Shown here: one piece after another, positions 1-8,735 of the stretch
How positions within the stretch are numbered: the first letter of the stretch is position 1
Layout of the letters: each line of letters starts with the position of its first letter
Source: JBBIWA01 sp037439425
GTDB lineage: Bacteria > Acidobacteriota > Blastocatellia > RBC074
Assembly (NCBI GenBank): GCA_037439425.1
Contig: JBBIWA010000013.1
Span: forward strand, 1 to 64,000
DNA: 64,000 nucleotides
Direction of reading: 5' to 3'
Translations under genes and position numbers: made by a program
The notes under the pieces: model-generated
Databases searched by the model: none
Told to the model about the DNA's origin: nothing
What the model saw: the letters and a program-made list of their open reading frames with translations, nothing else

Positions 1-285
1 CAATCCGATATTCAAAGTGGAGCCTCACGATCCTGGCTACCAAATTCGCAATTCGCAATTCGCAATCCGAAATTCAAAGTGGAGTCTCACGATCCTGGCT
101 ACTGTAAGCGCGAATTGAGAGCTTTTAGGAAAAAACGTTGACGTTAGCCACAAACGTGAAGCTCCACGGCACAAGGCCGTGGCATCTCAAAATGGTCCCG
201 CTCGCCTGTGTAGCCACAAACGTGAAGCTCCACGGCACAAGGCCGTGGCATCTCAAAATGATCCTTCGCCTCCCAACAACCCAAG
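1..285. repeat. Palindromic repeat array, locus A
   Basis: The window opens inside a repeat cluster that recurs at about 15940-16262 and 60190-60630. Its left part holds units that begin GGAG(C/T)CTCACGATCCTGGCTAC and continue with heptamer-like CAATTCG/CAATCCG copies. After a linker containing GCGCGAATTGAGAG come two direct units starting TAGCCACAAACGTGAAGC. Each of these carries the hairpin CCACGGC-acaag-GCCGTGG. The left-hand and right-hand units are related in inverted orientation. No convincing gene is present; short open frames here are translated repeats. The left boundary is cut by the window edge. Confidence 0.75.
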
Positions 286-378
286 ATATTGGGGAGTCAC
301 GGTGATTGACAAAGAACCATTCAAGTTAGTTGGGGTTGAAAAGCACTCTGGATTTGAGCCGTATTTGTGCGACACGCT

Positions 379-2619
379 CTAGCTAAAGCGCTCGATCGTG
401 ACAGTGGCATTGAAATCCGGGATCCCGCATTCGGGATCACACACACCACGTTTGACAAGCACATTGCCTTCAGGCCAGTGCACCTGCACATTGCCGGGCG
501 CGATGGGCGCAATGCGACACCGCCCACGCATCTGGCCTGTAGCGCTACGCACAATCACCGTGTCGCCCTCACTCAGCCCCAGCCTTCGCGCGTCTTCTTC
601 GCTCATGAGCACATCATCGCGCCGCGCGCCAGTGAGCGGATCGCGCTCGCGATGAACCATGCTGTTGAATTGCTTGCCGCGCCGCGTCGAAAGCCGCAGC
701 CTGCCATCGCCTGCGTCTGGCTCAATTTTGATTGCGGAAAATTTGGCACGCCCATCTGCGGTCTTGAAAAGCGGCTTGGTGCGGCCATCCGCGGTCCGCT
801 CCTCGCATAACCGCTCGCCGCCCCATTGCACCATATCGCCTGCTTTCACCAGATGCTGAATGCCGTCGTAGGCAGGCACAGCGCAGGCAACCTCGTTACG
901 AATTGCCTGCCCATTATCGAAGTGAATCAGATGAGCCAGCTCAGGCCGCGCGCGTTCGGCAACAAGCATCGGGATCTCCCACTCTGGCTTGGCTTGGCCG
1001 ATGCGGCGGCCCGGAATCTCAGGGCTGAAGAGGATGCGGCGCTCGGTTGAGGTTTCGCTTCCACCACCGCGCTGCTCATAGCGCGTCTGAGCCGGCAGCA
1101 GCAGGACCGTTTCATTCGGCTCGATTATCATTTGCGGATTGAGCACAATGTCTTGATGGGCGCGGAACGGAATGCGCTCGACCGCCTCCTGCACGTAATC
1201 TGGCTCCGGCAGCGTTTCGAGGAAGTTACCGCCGATTTGATAAAGCAGCTCGAGTCTTCCTTCGTGCGCGGCATCAATCATCTCGGCTGCGCTCAGGCCG
1301 CGCTGCGACGGGACCTCAAAGCCCCACAACTCGCTAAAGTGCTTTGCGCCCGCCTCGTCAACTGCGATGCCACCCGGAAAGGCATTCGGCACGGCGCCCA
1401 CTTCAGCACCACCTTGCACGCCCGAATGGCCGCGAATTGGCACCAGGCCGCATTTCTCGCGCCCAATAAAACCGCGCGCGAGCGCCAGATTGACAATCGC
1501 GCCGACGTTTGCCACACCATCGTGGTGCTGCGTGATGCCCATGGACCAGACGAAGATGCCCGTGCGCGCTTCGGCCAGCATCCGCGCAAATCGCCACATC
1601 TCTTCGCGGCTTGCGCCTGCTGATGATTCTAATAGCTCCCAGGAATAAGCCGCGAGCGATTGTTTGAGTTCATCAAACCCGCTCGTATGCTCGCGAATGA
1701 ATGCCTCGTCAGTCCAGCCCTGCTCGATCAGATGTTTGATCACCCCGGCGATGAAGGCTTGATCGCCACCTACGTTGACCTGAAAGAAAGCATCAGCGAG
1801 CTTCGTGCCGAAGAGCGCGCTTTCAGTGACCGAAGGGATCCAGTAGCGTTCCAACCCCGGCTCGCGATAGGGATTGATCACCACTACGCGCGTGCCCTGT
1901 TTCTTGGCGTAGTAGATGTATTTGGTTGTGACCGGCTGATTATTGGGCGTGTTACTGCCGAAAAAGACCAGCAGGTCAGAGCCAATCCAGTCCTTGTACG
2001 AACAGGTCGAAGCTGCCACGCCCAGCGCCCGTTTGAGCGCGACGGTGGAAGGCGCATGGCAGAGGCGCGCTGAATTGTCCACATTGTTTGTGCCCAGGAA
2101 GCGGGCGACCTTTTGCGTGACGTAGTAGGTCTCATTCGTCAAGCCGCGCGAGGTCAGATAAAAAGCCATCCGCTGCGGATCGGTCTTGATCACGCGCTGC
2201 GCGATCAGATCAATTGCTTCATCCCAGCCCACGCGCCGAAAGCCGCGCTCACCGCGCCGCCGCACCATCGGATAAGGCAGCCGCCCTAGTTCGCGCAACT
2301 CCGCCCCTGTCAGGCGCGCCAGCGCCTCAGCATCTTCAAGCCGCTTGAGATCAAGCGCGGGCATGGTGTTGAGCCGCAGCAGCTCTAGCCGCACCATGCA
2401 CAGATGCACGCCATCCATCGTGAAATCGCGCAGCCCGGTCGTGCCCAGCGCACAACCATCGCAAACGCCGCGGGTGAGGATGCGCCACGCGAAGGGCAAC
2501 TCATCACGGTTGCGCCAGATGACCCTGGCCATTTCGAGATAGTGATTCGGCTTCACCTGCCCGATGCCATTCGGCACCAGGCTAACCCAGCTTGATCTGT
2601 CCCAGTTCGCTTTGAACAT
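379..2619 (-). CDS. FdhF/YdeP-family molybdopterin oxidoreductase
   Basis: A 746-residue molybdenum bis-MGD oxidoreductase of the formate-dehydrogenase-alpha-like (FdhF/YdeP) group. The N-terminus has a reduced cysteine set (CDGC near residue 54, then one more Cys about 20 residues on) instead of the full four-Cys [4Fe-4S] motif of classical FdhF, as is usual for YdeP-like proteins. RLCHAPS near residue 185 supplies a Cys at the position of the Mo ligand. The C-terminal third has the molydopterin dinucleotide-binding fold (DVLMSEEDARRLGLSEGD). GGGGAG lies 9 nt before the ATG. No hydrogenase or electron-transfer partner is adjacent, so the physiological substrate is unknown; formate oxidation is only a family-level guess. 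The family assignment is firm. Confidence 0.85.
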   Translation of the reverse strand: MFKANWDRSSWVSLVPNGIGQVKPNHYLEMARVIWRNRDELPFAWRILTRGVCDGCALGTTGLRDFTMDGVHLCMVRLELLRLNTMPALDLKRLEDAEALARLTGAELRELGRLPYPMVRRRGERGFRRVGWDEAIDLIAQRVIKTDPQRMAFYLTSRGLTNETYYVTQKVARFLGTNNVDNSARLCHAPSTVALKRALGVAASTCSYKDWIGSDLLVFFGSNTPNNQPVTTKYIYYAKKQGTRVVVINPYREPGLERYWIPSVTESALFGTKLADAFFQVNVGGDQAFIAGVIKHLIEQGWTDEAFIREHTSGFDELKQSLAAYSWELLESSAGASREEMWRFARMLAEARTGIFVWSMGITQHHDGVANVGAIVNLALARGFIGREKCGLVPIRGHSGVQGGAEVGAVPNAFPGGIAVDEAGAKHFSELWGFEVPSQRGLSAAEMIDAAHEGRLELLYQIGGNFLETLPEPDYVQEAVERIPFRAHQDIVLNPQMIIEPNETVLLLPAQTRYEQRGGGSETSTERRILFSPEIPGRRIGQAKPEWEIPMLVAERARPELAHLIHFDNGQAIRNEVACAVPAYDGIQHLVKAGDMVQWGGERLCEERTADGRTKPLFKTADGRAKFSAIKIEPDAGDGRLRLSTRRGKQFNSMVHRERDPLTGARRDDVLMSEEDARRLGLSEGDTVIVRSATGQMRGRCRIAPIAPGNVQVHWPEGNVLVKRGVCDPECGIPDFNATVTIERFS

Positions 2620-3039
2620 GGCTTACTCTCCCCGTACCGCGACCGATAGGGAGCGACTTCGCATCCAAATGAGACCCGCTGTAAGTTACCGGGCGCTTGC
2701 CATACTAATGGCAGTGAAGCTTGCCCGATTCAGGATGGCCTCTTGCCCTCTCACTGTCTGGCAGATTGAGGTAGAAACCATCATAACCCAGGATCCGAAG
2801 CGAGCGCCAGGAAGCTACTTCGCCCTTGGGGAGAGATTTTATTACCACCCGCAGCACAAGCACTACACATAGCCATATAGGGCTATACCTGCTGCCGCCC
2901 GCCTTTGAACAGACTGTAAGGAGTTGATGATCGGTTGAGTCTAGTCCTTGAGAGGGCCAGGGCTGCAGGCCCTCCTCGCCGCCCGACCCCTTGACCGTCT
3001 GGCTGAGCAATGCTGATCAAAGAGCTGGTGACAGGCTCT
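2620..3039. other. Intergenic region, no gene recognised
   Basis: About 420 bp between the molybdoenzyme start and the cimA stop. Neither strand gives a frame with a start signal and protein-like composition. A GC-rich inverted repeat (GAGGGCC at 2952, GGCCCTC ending 2974) has no T-tract on either side. Just past the cimA stop, a weak AAGAGC/GCTCTT hairpin at about 3016-3037 could help end the ilv-cimA transcript, but its T-tract is poor. Confidence 0.4.
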
Positions 3040-4608
3040 TCACTCACTGTTCAGGTGTAAACCATATTCGATGCTCTCAACCAGCGCTTCCCAGGTAGCG
3101 GCGATGATATTCGCCCCAACGCCAACCGTGTTCCAGGAGCGTGCGCCGTCGCTGGTTTCGATATGGACACGCGTCTTGGCTGCGGTCGCATGCTCGCCGT
3201 CGAGGATGCGTACCTTGAAGTCAATCAGGTGAAACTTCTCGATGATGGGGTAATGCTGGCGTAAGGCTTTGCGCAAAGCCAGATCGAGCGCGTGCGCTGG
3301 CCCAACGCCCAAACTCGCCGTGTGAATCTCTTCGTCACCAACACGGATGCGTACCACAGCTTCAGGATCACCCGATGAGCTGATCCAGATCCGATACTCC
3401 ACCAGCTCGAAGAAGCGCCGGCGCTTGCCCAGCGCGCTCAAAGCGCGCAGTTGGAAGGAAGCATCAGCATCTTCAAATTGATAGCCCTGGTGCTCCAGCG
3501 CTTTCAACTCGGCCAGCAATCGCCGCGCTGCCTCTGGATGGTGGGCAAAATCTTCGCCCAGGTCGCGCGCTTTGAAATGGATGTTACTGATGCCCGATTG
3601 ATCGCTGAGCAGCACGCGCGTTTCGTTGCCGACGGCTTCGGGCGGAATATGTTCATACGTCGCGCGCGCGCGCGCTACGGCTGAGACGTGAACGCCGCCT
3701 TTATGCGCAAAGGCGCTGCGACCGACAAACGGCGCGCGGTCGTTGGGCACCATATTGGCCACCTCGTTGATGTACCGGCTGGTGTGCGTAAGCAGCGCCA
3801 ACTTGCCTTCAGGCAGACAGCGGCGTTTCAGCTTCAGCTCAAGATTAGGGATCACCGAGCAGAGATTGGCATTGCCACAGCGTTCGCCATAACCATTGAA
3901 TGTGCCCTGCACTTGAGTAACGCCAGCCTCGACCGCAGCCAGCGTATTGGCTACGGCCAATTCGCCATCGTTGTGCGCGTGAATGCCGAGTTGGGCCTCA
4001 GGGAAACGGGCGCGCACGATCTCAATTACTTCGCGCACTCGCTCCGGCAGCGTGCCGCCATTGGTGTCACACAAGATGATCCTCTCTGCGCCAGCCTGGA
4101 GCGCAGCCTTCAGTGTGTCAAGTGCATATTCAGAGTTGGCGCGGAAGCCATCGAAAAAATGCTCTGCATCGTAGAAGACTCGCTTTCCGCAAGCTTTGAG
4201 GTGGCTCACGGTATCAGCGATCATACGCAAGTTTTCATCGAGCGTGGTCTTGAGCGCGATCTCAACGTGAAAATCCCACGACTTGCCAAAGATCGTGACA
4301 ATCGGCGTCTCAGCCGCTAATAGCCCCTGCACCACCACATCGTCTGCAGCTAGGCCGTTAGCGCGACGTGTGCTGCCAAAAGCGGCCAGCTGAGCGTGCT
4401 GCAGCGGTAACTGTTTTGCCCGCTCGAAGAACTCCACATCTTTGGGATTAGCGCCCGGCCAGCCGCCTTCGATGTAGGCAATCCCAAGCTCGTCAAGGCA
4501 ACGCGCAATCTTGAGCTTGTCTTCCACTGAATACGCTAATCCCTCGCCCTGCGCTCCGTCACGCAAGGTCGTATCGTAGATCTCCACCCACTCGTCTCTA
4601 TGACTCAT
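3040..4608 (-). CDS. cimA: (R)-citramalate synthase
   Basis: A 522-residue member of the HMG-CoA-lyase-like acyltransferases, closest in architecture to citramalate synthase, which condenses pyruvate with acetyl-CoA. IYDTTLRDGAQGEG opens the TIM barrel. HAHNDGELAVANTLAAVEAG carries the metal-ligand HxH, and NGYGERCGNANL follows. The C-terminal about 120 residues form the LeuA-type allosteric dimer domain. I chose the ATG at 4608 (MSHRDEW) because the 12 residues upstream in the longer frame have no family counterpart. It is last in the ilvB-ilvN-ilvC-cimA unit, which fits a threonine-independent route to 2-oxobutyrate for isoleucine. A 2-isopropylmalate synthase is encoded separately at 11796-13361, so this copy is unlikely to be leuA. 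Substrate choice is inferred from family and context. Confidence 0.88.
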   Translation of the reverse strand: MSHRDEWVEIYDTTLRDGAQGEGLAYSVEDKLKIARCLDELGIAYIEGGWPGANPKDVEFFERAKQLPLQHAQLAAFGSTRRANGLAADDVVVQGLLAAETPIVTIFGKSWDFHVEIALKTTLDENLRMIADTVSHLKACGKRVFYDAEHFFDGFRANSEYALDTLKAALQAGAERIILCDTNGGTLPERVREVIEIVRARFPEAQLGIHAHNDGELAVANTLAAVEAGVTQVQGTFNGYGERCGNANLCSVIPNLELKLKRRCLPEGKLALLTHTSRYINEVANMVPNDRAPFVGRSAFAHKGGVHVSAVARARATYEHIPPEAVGNETRVLLSDQSGISNIHFKARDLGEDFAHHPEAARRLLAELKALEHQGYQFEDADASFQLRALSALGKRRRFFELVEYRIWISSSGDPEAVVRIRVGDEEIHTASLGVGPAHALDLALRKALRQHYPIIEKFHLIDFKVRILDGEHATAAKTRVHIETSDGARSWNTVGVGANIIAATWEALVESIEYGLHLNSE

Positions 4609-4771
4609 AATGAGGCCCGCCTTGGAAATACCAGCGAAGCACAAGCAGAGACAAATTCAAAGCCTGGGGGCCGGAATCTGAGTTTGCTCCTTGTCTCTCT
4701 TCAGGCTTCTGGTAGCTAATAGTGGAGCTGGTGACAGCTCACGCACTTTACCAGTGATAGAAATTACGTGC

Positions 4772-5788
4772 TCAGTTTCTTGCCTTATCGACAAGTTTAT
4801 TTGTGGACAGCCAGGGCATGAGCCCGCGCAGGCGCTCGCCCACCTGTTCGATCTGGTGCTGCTTCTCTTTTTCAGCCAGCTCAGTGAAGTGTCGCTTGCC
4901 CGATTCGGCTTCGGCCATCCATTCATCAGCAAACTGGCCTGATTGAATCTCAGCGAGAATTTGCTTCATCGCCTGGCGGACCTCCTGGCCGATGATGCGT
5001 TTGCCGCGCGTGAGATCGCCATATTCGGCCGTGTTGGAGACCGAATAGCGCATATTCGAGATTCCACCCTCATAGAGCAGATCCACAATTAGCTTCATCT
5101 CGTGGAGGCACTCGAAGTAGGCCATCTCCGGCGCATAGCCCGCTTCGACCAGGGTCTCAAACCCGGCCTGAATCAGCGCTGTCAACCCGCCGCAAAGTAC
5201 TGCTTGCTCACCGAAGAGGTCGGTCTCAGTCTCTTCCTTGAAGGTGGTTTCAATCACCCCGGCGCGCGTTCCGCCGATAGCTTGCGCATAGGCCAAGCCC
5301 ACCCGTTTCGTATCGCCGCTCGGATCTTGCGCCACGGCGAGCAAACAGGGCACGCCTGCGCCGCGCTCGAATTCGCGTCGCACCAGATGACCCGGCCCTT
5401 TGGGTGCCACCATGAAGACATTGACCTCAGCCGGCGGCACGATCCTCTTGAAGTGAATCGAGAAGCCGTGTGCGACGGCGAAGTATTTGCCTGCTTTGAG
5501 GTGCGACTCGATCTCGCGCTGGTAGATGCCCGGCGCGAGTTCATCCGGCGTGAGCATCATAACAATGTCGCCCTGCTCAGCCGCATCAGCAACCGGCAGC
5601 ACCTCCAGACCAGCGGCCTGCGCCTTGGCGCACGATGGGCTGTCGGGGCGCAACCCAACGACCACGTCGCAGCCGCTGTCCTTAAGATTGTTCGAGTGGG
5701 CGAAGCCTTGCGAGCCATAGCCGATCACCGCAATGCGTTTGCCCGCGAGAAAATGCGGATCGGCGTCCTTGTCGTAGTAGATCTTCAT
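4772..5788 (-). CDS. ilvC: Ketol-acid reductoisomerase
   Basis: A 338-residue class I (short) ketol-acid reductoisomerase. It converts 2-acetolactate and 2-aceto-2-hydroxybutyrate to the dihydroxy acids of valine and isoleucine synthesis, using NADPH and Mg2+. IAVIGYGSQGFAHSNNLKDSG near residue 20 is the Rossmann dinucleotide motif. APKGPGHLVRREF and the C-terminal knotted domain (FGEQAVLCGGL, ECLHEMKLIVDLLYEGG) hold the metal and substrate ligands. AAGGAG precedes the ATG by 9 nt. It lies 39 bp after ilvN, so the two are probably co-transcribed. Length and all family blocks are intact. Confidence 0.97.
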   Translation of the reverse strand: MKIYYDKDADPHFLAGKRIAVIGYGSQGFAHSNNLKDSGCDVVVGLRPDSPSCAKAQAAGLEVLPVADAAEQGDIVMMLTPDELAPGIYQREIESHLKAGKYFAVAHGFSIHFKRIVPPAEVNVFMVAPKGPGHLVRREFERGAGVPCLLAVAQDPSGDTKRVGLAYAQAIGGTRAGVIETTFKEETETDLFGEQAVLCGGLTALIQAGFETLVEAGYAPEMAYFECLHEMKLIVDLLYEGGISNMRYSVSNTAEYGDLTRGKRIIGQEVRQAMKQILAEIQSGQFADEWMAEAESGKRHFTELAEKEKQHQIEQVGERLRGLMPWLSTNKLVDKARN

Positions 5789-5827
5789 GAAAGTCGCTCC
5801 TTGAAGTTAGGTTCTGCAATTGGCTCT

Positions 5828-6376
5828 CTAAACCTTCTCGTTGAGAGTTAATTGTGAAAAAGTCTCTTCGTTGCCTTTGGGCTGATAAACCTTGTAAGCC
5901 GCCACGCGCGTGATGGCGACCGTGCCGGTGCGCACGATCTCGCGAATGCCGATGGGTTTGAGCAGTTCGATGAAAGCTTGCACCTTCTCGGCATTGCCAG
6001 TCATCTCAACGATGAAAGCATCGTTTGACACATCCACCACTTTGGCGCGGAAGATATTGACCAGGTTGAGCACCTCCTGTCGATGCTCGCCCATCTCGGC
6101 ATTGACTGTGATCATGACCATTTCGCGTTCCACGTGGGGGCGCTCAGTTAGGTCAGTCACCTTGATCACTTTGACGAGCTTGCGCAGTTGCTTGATGATC
6201 TGCTCGATGATCTGGTCGTTGCCATGCGTGGTGAGCGTCATGCGCGCAATGCCTTCTTCAAGTGTAGGGCCGACGCAGAGCGTATCGATCTGATAGCCGC
6301 GCGCGCTAAACAGACCCGCAATCCGCGAAAGCATCCCGTATTCGTTTTCAACTAGCAGTGAGATCGTGTGTCGCAT
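5828..6376 (-). CDS. ilvN: Acetolactate synthase small (regulatory) subunit
   Basis: A 182-residue regulatory subunit of acetohydroxyacid synthase. The N-terminal ACT domain (HTISLLVENEYGMLSRIAGL) binds valine for feedback inhibition. A second ACT-like domain begins near residue 80 (EREMVMITVNAEMGEHRQEV). The frame is open 60 codons further upstream, but that extension is low-complexity and unlike the family, so I place the start at the ATG at 6376. No clear Shine-Dalgarno sequence precedes it. It follows ilvB after a 264-bp gap, unusually long for this pair, which holds a GC-rich inverted repeat but no gene. Confidence 0.94.
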   Translation of the reverse strand: MRHTISLLVENEYGMLSRIAGLFSARGYQIDTLCVGPTLEEGIARMTLTTHGNDQIIEQIIKQLRKLVKVIKVTDLTERPHVEREMVMITVNAEMGEHRQEVLNLVNIFRAKVVDVSNDAFIVEMTGNAEKVQAFIELLKPIGIREIVRTGTVAITRVAAYKVYQPKGNEETFSQLTLNEKV

Positions 6377-6640
6377 ATGAGTGATAAGCAGTAAGTGATG
6401 GGTGATCCTTATAGCGATTTTTCCGCTGGATGAAGAGGTGGTTACTGACTTGCCTGCGCACTGGGCCTGTCCGCGTACGACGCACAGGCGGGCGCAGGCA
6501 GGCACCTGATCCCTGACGACCGACGACTGGCTAAAAAGATTCTGCCTTGACCGCAAGTTTGATCCAGTAGTCAGCTCTCAGTAAGAAGCTCCTCCTTCAA
6601 GCACAACCCGCCATAAGAAGGCGTGTCTACTTGTCACTCA

Positions 6641-8338
6641 TCACTGGAGAATCATATCCTTCAGCGCCGCGCCAGCTGGGACAATCGGAAAGACATTCTC
6701 TTCGCGCGCGACCCGAAAGTCCATCAGCACGGGACCAGGCAAACTCAGTCCTTTTTCGAGCGTGCTGGTGACCTCAGCGGGCCTACTTGCACGCAACGCG
6801 GCTACACCGTAAGCCTCAGCGAGTTTGACGAAATCCGGCGCGACTTCGATATCGCTATGAGAGTAGTTGTGATTGTAAAACTGCTCCTGCCACTGGCGTA
6901 CCATGCCCAGGTAGCCATTATTGATAATCACGACCTTGACCGGGATGTTGTACTGCTTCACCGTGGCCAGCTCCATAAAAGTCATCTGGAATCCACCATC
7001 GCCGACGACAGCCACGACCAGGTCTTTGGGCCGTGCTACGGCTGCGCCCATCGCAGCGGGGAAGCCATAACCCATAGCTCCCAGCCCGCCGGAATTGAGC
7101 CACTGGCGCGGACGCTCAAAACCATAAAGCTGCGCCGTCCACATCTGATGTTGGCCGACATCGGCAGAGACCACTGCCTGACCTTTAGTGAGGCGATATA
7201 GCTCTTCGATCACATACTGCGGTTTGATCACCTCGTCGTCTTGCTGGTATCTGAAAGGGTGCTGACGTCGCCACTCAGCGATCTGGTCGAACCATTCCCG
7301 GCGGTCTGCCGGCTGCTGGCCAGCCTCAAACCGCGCCGTCACCTCAGCCAGCATCTGTTGCAGCACTATGCGCGCATCCCCTACCACCGGAATATCGGCT
7401 TTGACGTTCTTGCTAATGGAAGAGGGATCGATATCAATGTGAATGATCTTGGCCTGCTTGGCGAATTCGTCCAGCTTGCCTGTGACCCGATCATCGAAAC
7501 GCGCTCCCACCGAAATCAGCAGATCGCTGTTGTTGACTGCCATGTTCGCCCAGTAACCGCCGTGCATGCCGAGCATGCCCAGACTTAAGGGGTGGCTTGC
7601 CGGGAAGGCACCTAGTCCCATCAAGGTGCAGGTCGTCGGCAGACTGAGCTTCTCAGCCAGTTGGCGTACTTCTTCGTGCGCGCCAGCATGAATAGCTCCA
7701 CCGCCAACATAAAGCACTGGCCGCCTGGCTTTCATCAGGGCTTCGACGGCGCGCTTGATCTGTCCCGGATGGCCGTAGAGGGTCGGTTTATAGCTGCGCA
7801 AGGAGATCGTTTCAGGATATTTAAATTCGGTCTGTTGCGCCGTCACATCCTTCGGCAAATCCACCAGCACCGGGCCAGGGCGCCCACTGCTGGCAACGTA
7901 GAAGGCTTCTTTGATTGTCGCTGCCAGCTCTTCCACGTGCTTGACCAGATAATTGTGCTTGGTGCAGGAACGGGTGATGCCCGTCAGGTCAGCTTCCTGA
8001 AAAGCATCATTCCCAATCAGGTGAGTCGGCACTTGCCCCGTGAAGACGACGATCGGCAGCGAATCCATGAAGGCATTAGCAATACCAGTGACTGCATTAG
8101 TGCCACCAGGCCCTGACGTGACCAACGCCACCCCGGTTCTGCCCGTTGACTGCGCATAGCCAGCCGCAGCAAATAACGCGCCTTGTTCGTGGCGAACCAG
8201 GTAGTGTTTGAGATTGCCATTGAACTTGGTCAGCTCGTCGTAGATGTGCAGCACTGCGCCACCTGGATAACCGAAGATGTGCTCCACATTTTCGCAACGC
8301 AGTGCCTCAAGCAGGATTCGGGCGCCACGCATTTTCAT
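6641..8338 (-). CDS. ilvB: Acetolactate synthase large (catalytic) subunit
   Basis: A 565-residue ThDP-dependent acetohydroxyacid synthase catalytic subunit. It has the activating glutamate region (VRHEQGALFAAAGYAQSTG near residue 50), a central FAD-binding-like domain and the C-terminal ThDP motif GDGGFQMTFMELATVKQYNIPVK...NN. It makes acetolactate from pyruvate, or acetohydroxybutyrate from pyruvate plus 2-oxobutyrate. GAGGTGA lies just upstream of the ATG at 8338. It is the first structural gene behind the attenuator at 8371-8540, so its expression probably depends on Ile/Val/Leu-tRNA charging. Confidence 0.97.
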   Translation of the reverse strand: MKMRGARILLEALRCENVEHIFGYPGGAVLHIYDELTKFNGNLKHYLVRHEQGALFAAAGYAQSTGRTGVALVTSGPGGTNAVTGIANAFMDSLPIVVFTGQVPTHLIGNDAFQEADLTGITRSCTKHNYLVKHVEELAATIKEAFYVASSGRPGPVLVDLPKDVTAQQTEFKYPETISLRSYKPTLYGHPGQIKRAVEALMKARRPVLYVGGGAIHAGAHEEVRQLAEKLSLPTTCTLMGLGAFPASHPLSLGMLGMHGGYWANMAVNNSDLLISVGARFDDRVTGKLDEFAKQAKIIHIDIDPSSISKNVKADIPVVGDARIVLQQMLAEVTARFEAGQQPADRREWFDQIAEWRRQHPFRYQQDDEVIKPQYVIEELYRLTKGQAVVSADVGQHQMWTAQLYGFERPRQWLNSGGLGAMGYGFPAAMGAAVARPKDLVVAVVGDGGFQMTFMELATVKQYNIPVKVVIINNGYLGMVRQWQEQFYNHNYSHSDIEVAPDFVKLAEAYGVAALRASRPAEVTSTLEKGLSLPGPVLMDFRVAREENVFPIVPAGAALKDMILQ

Positions 8339-8370
8339 CTTTCTTCACCTCGACTCTGATTCTCGAAATT

Positions 8371-8407
8371 AAAAAGCCCCGGCGAACCTTCTCAGCTCGC
8401 CGAGGCT
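8371..8407 (-). terminator. Attenuator terminator in the ilv leader
   Basis: Read on the minus strand, AGCCTCGGCGA (8407-8397) pairs with TCGCCGGGGCT (8385-8375), followed directly by TTTTTAA. This is a textbook intrinsic terminator placed 33 bp before ilvB, so by default it would stop transcription before the structural genes. Its 5' arm contains CGGCGAGC (8402-8395), complementary to GCTCGCCG (8454-8447) near the end of the leader ORF. That gives a competing antiterminator. Confidence 0.88.
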
Positions 8408-8420
8408 CCAGTTACCTCTC

Positions 8421-8441
8421 GCAACCTGCGTTTCAGGTTGC
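8421..8441 (-). promoter_or_regulatory. Leader hairpin overlapping the leader-peptide stop codon
   Basis: GCAACCTG-AAACG-CAGGTTGC is a perfect 8-bp stem on the minus strand. The stop codon of the leader ORF (8435-8433) lies inside it. A ribosome terminating here would open this stem and also sit over the proposed antiterminator strand at 8454-8447. Its role as a pause or protector hairpin is inferred from position. Confidence 0.7.
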
Positions 8442-8540
8442 TCCTGCGGCGAGCGGTGCGGTTCCGATCACCACCGCAACGAGCCTAATAATCACTACTA
8501 CGATGACGCTAAGGATGGGCTTTCCAGCGCGCACTGACAT
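8433..8540 (-). CDS. ilv operon leader peptide (attenuation)
   Basis: A 35-residue ORF from ATG at 8540 to TGA at 8433, too short for standard ORF calling. Residues 9-25 read ILSVIVVVIIRLVAVVI: 14 of 17 are Val (7), Ile (5) or Leu (2). It is followed by an 8-bp hairpin spanning its stop codon and by an intrinsic terminator 33 bp before ilvB, and preceded by a good sigma-70-like promoter. This is the arrangement of enteric ilv leaders, in which ribosome stalling at branched-chain codons allows antitermination. No strong Shine-Dalgarno is seen (GGCGCAACAG before ATG). The peptide is expected to act by being translated, not as a product. Homology to any named ilvL is not claimed. Confidence 0.87.
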   Translation of the reverse strand: MSVRAGKPILSVIVVVIIRLVAVVIGTAPLAAGAT

Positions 8541-8655
8541 CTGTTGCGCCACTGGCGCGCCCAGGCAGATGAACTGTGAATGGCAGTTGAACATAAGTCC
8601 CGTTTTGCCAGGTCATCGGGAGAGAGCACCCGGTAAATTACGTGTCAGCCCGCAC

Positions 8656-8685
8656 AATATACGGTATCGCCACTTCGGATGTCCA
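8656..8685 (-). promoter_or_regulatory. Putative promoter of the ilvB-ilvN-ilvC-cimA operon
   Basis: On the minus strand TGGACA (8685-8680), an 18-bp spacer and TATATT (8661-8656) match a sigma-70-type promoter. Transcription would start near 8649, about 110 nt before the leader-peptide ATG. It lies in the gap between leuB and the ilv leader, so ilv can be expressed separately from leu. Confidence 0.6.
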
Positions 8686-8735
8686 CTTAATAGTTTTTAT
8701 GAAAAGATAAAATAGATTTATGGCGATAGCTTCGC

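Noticed and set aside
2952..2974. Terminator after the cimA gene
   Set aside because: The GAGGGCC/GGCCCTC stem has no T-tract on either strand; it lies beyond the weak AAGAGC/GCTCTT hairpin near the stop codon.
4609..4644. Longer cimA start at 4644
   Set aside because: The 12 extra residues have no family counterpart and no ribosome site precedes them; the ATG at 4608 gives the normal start.
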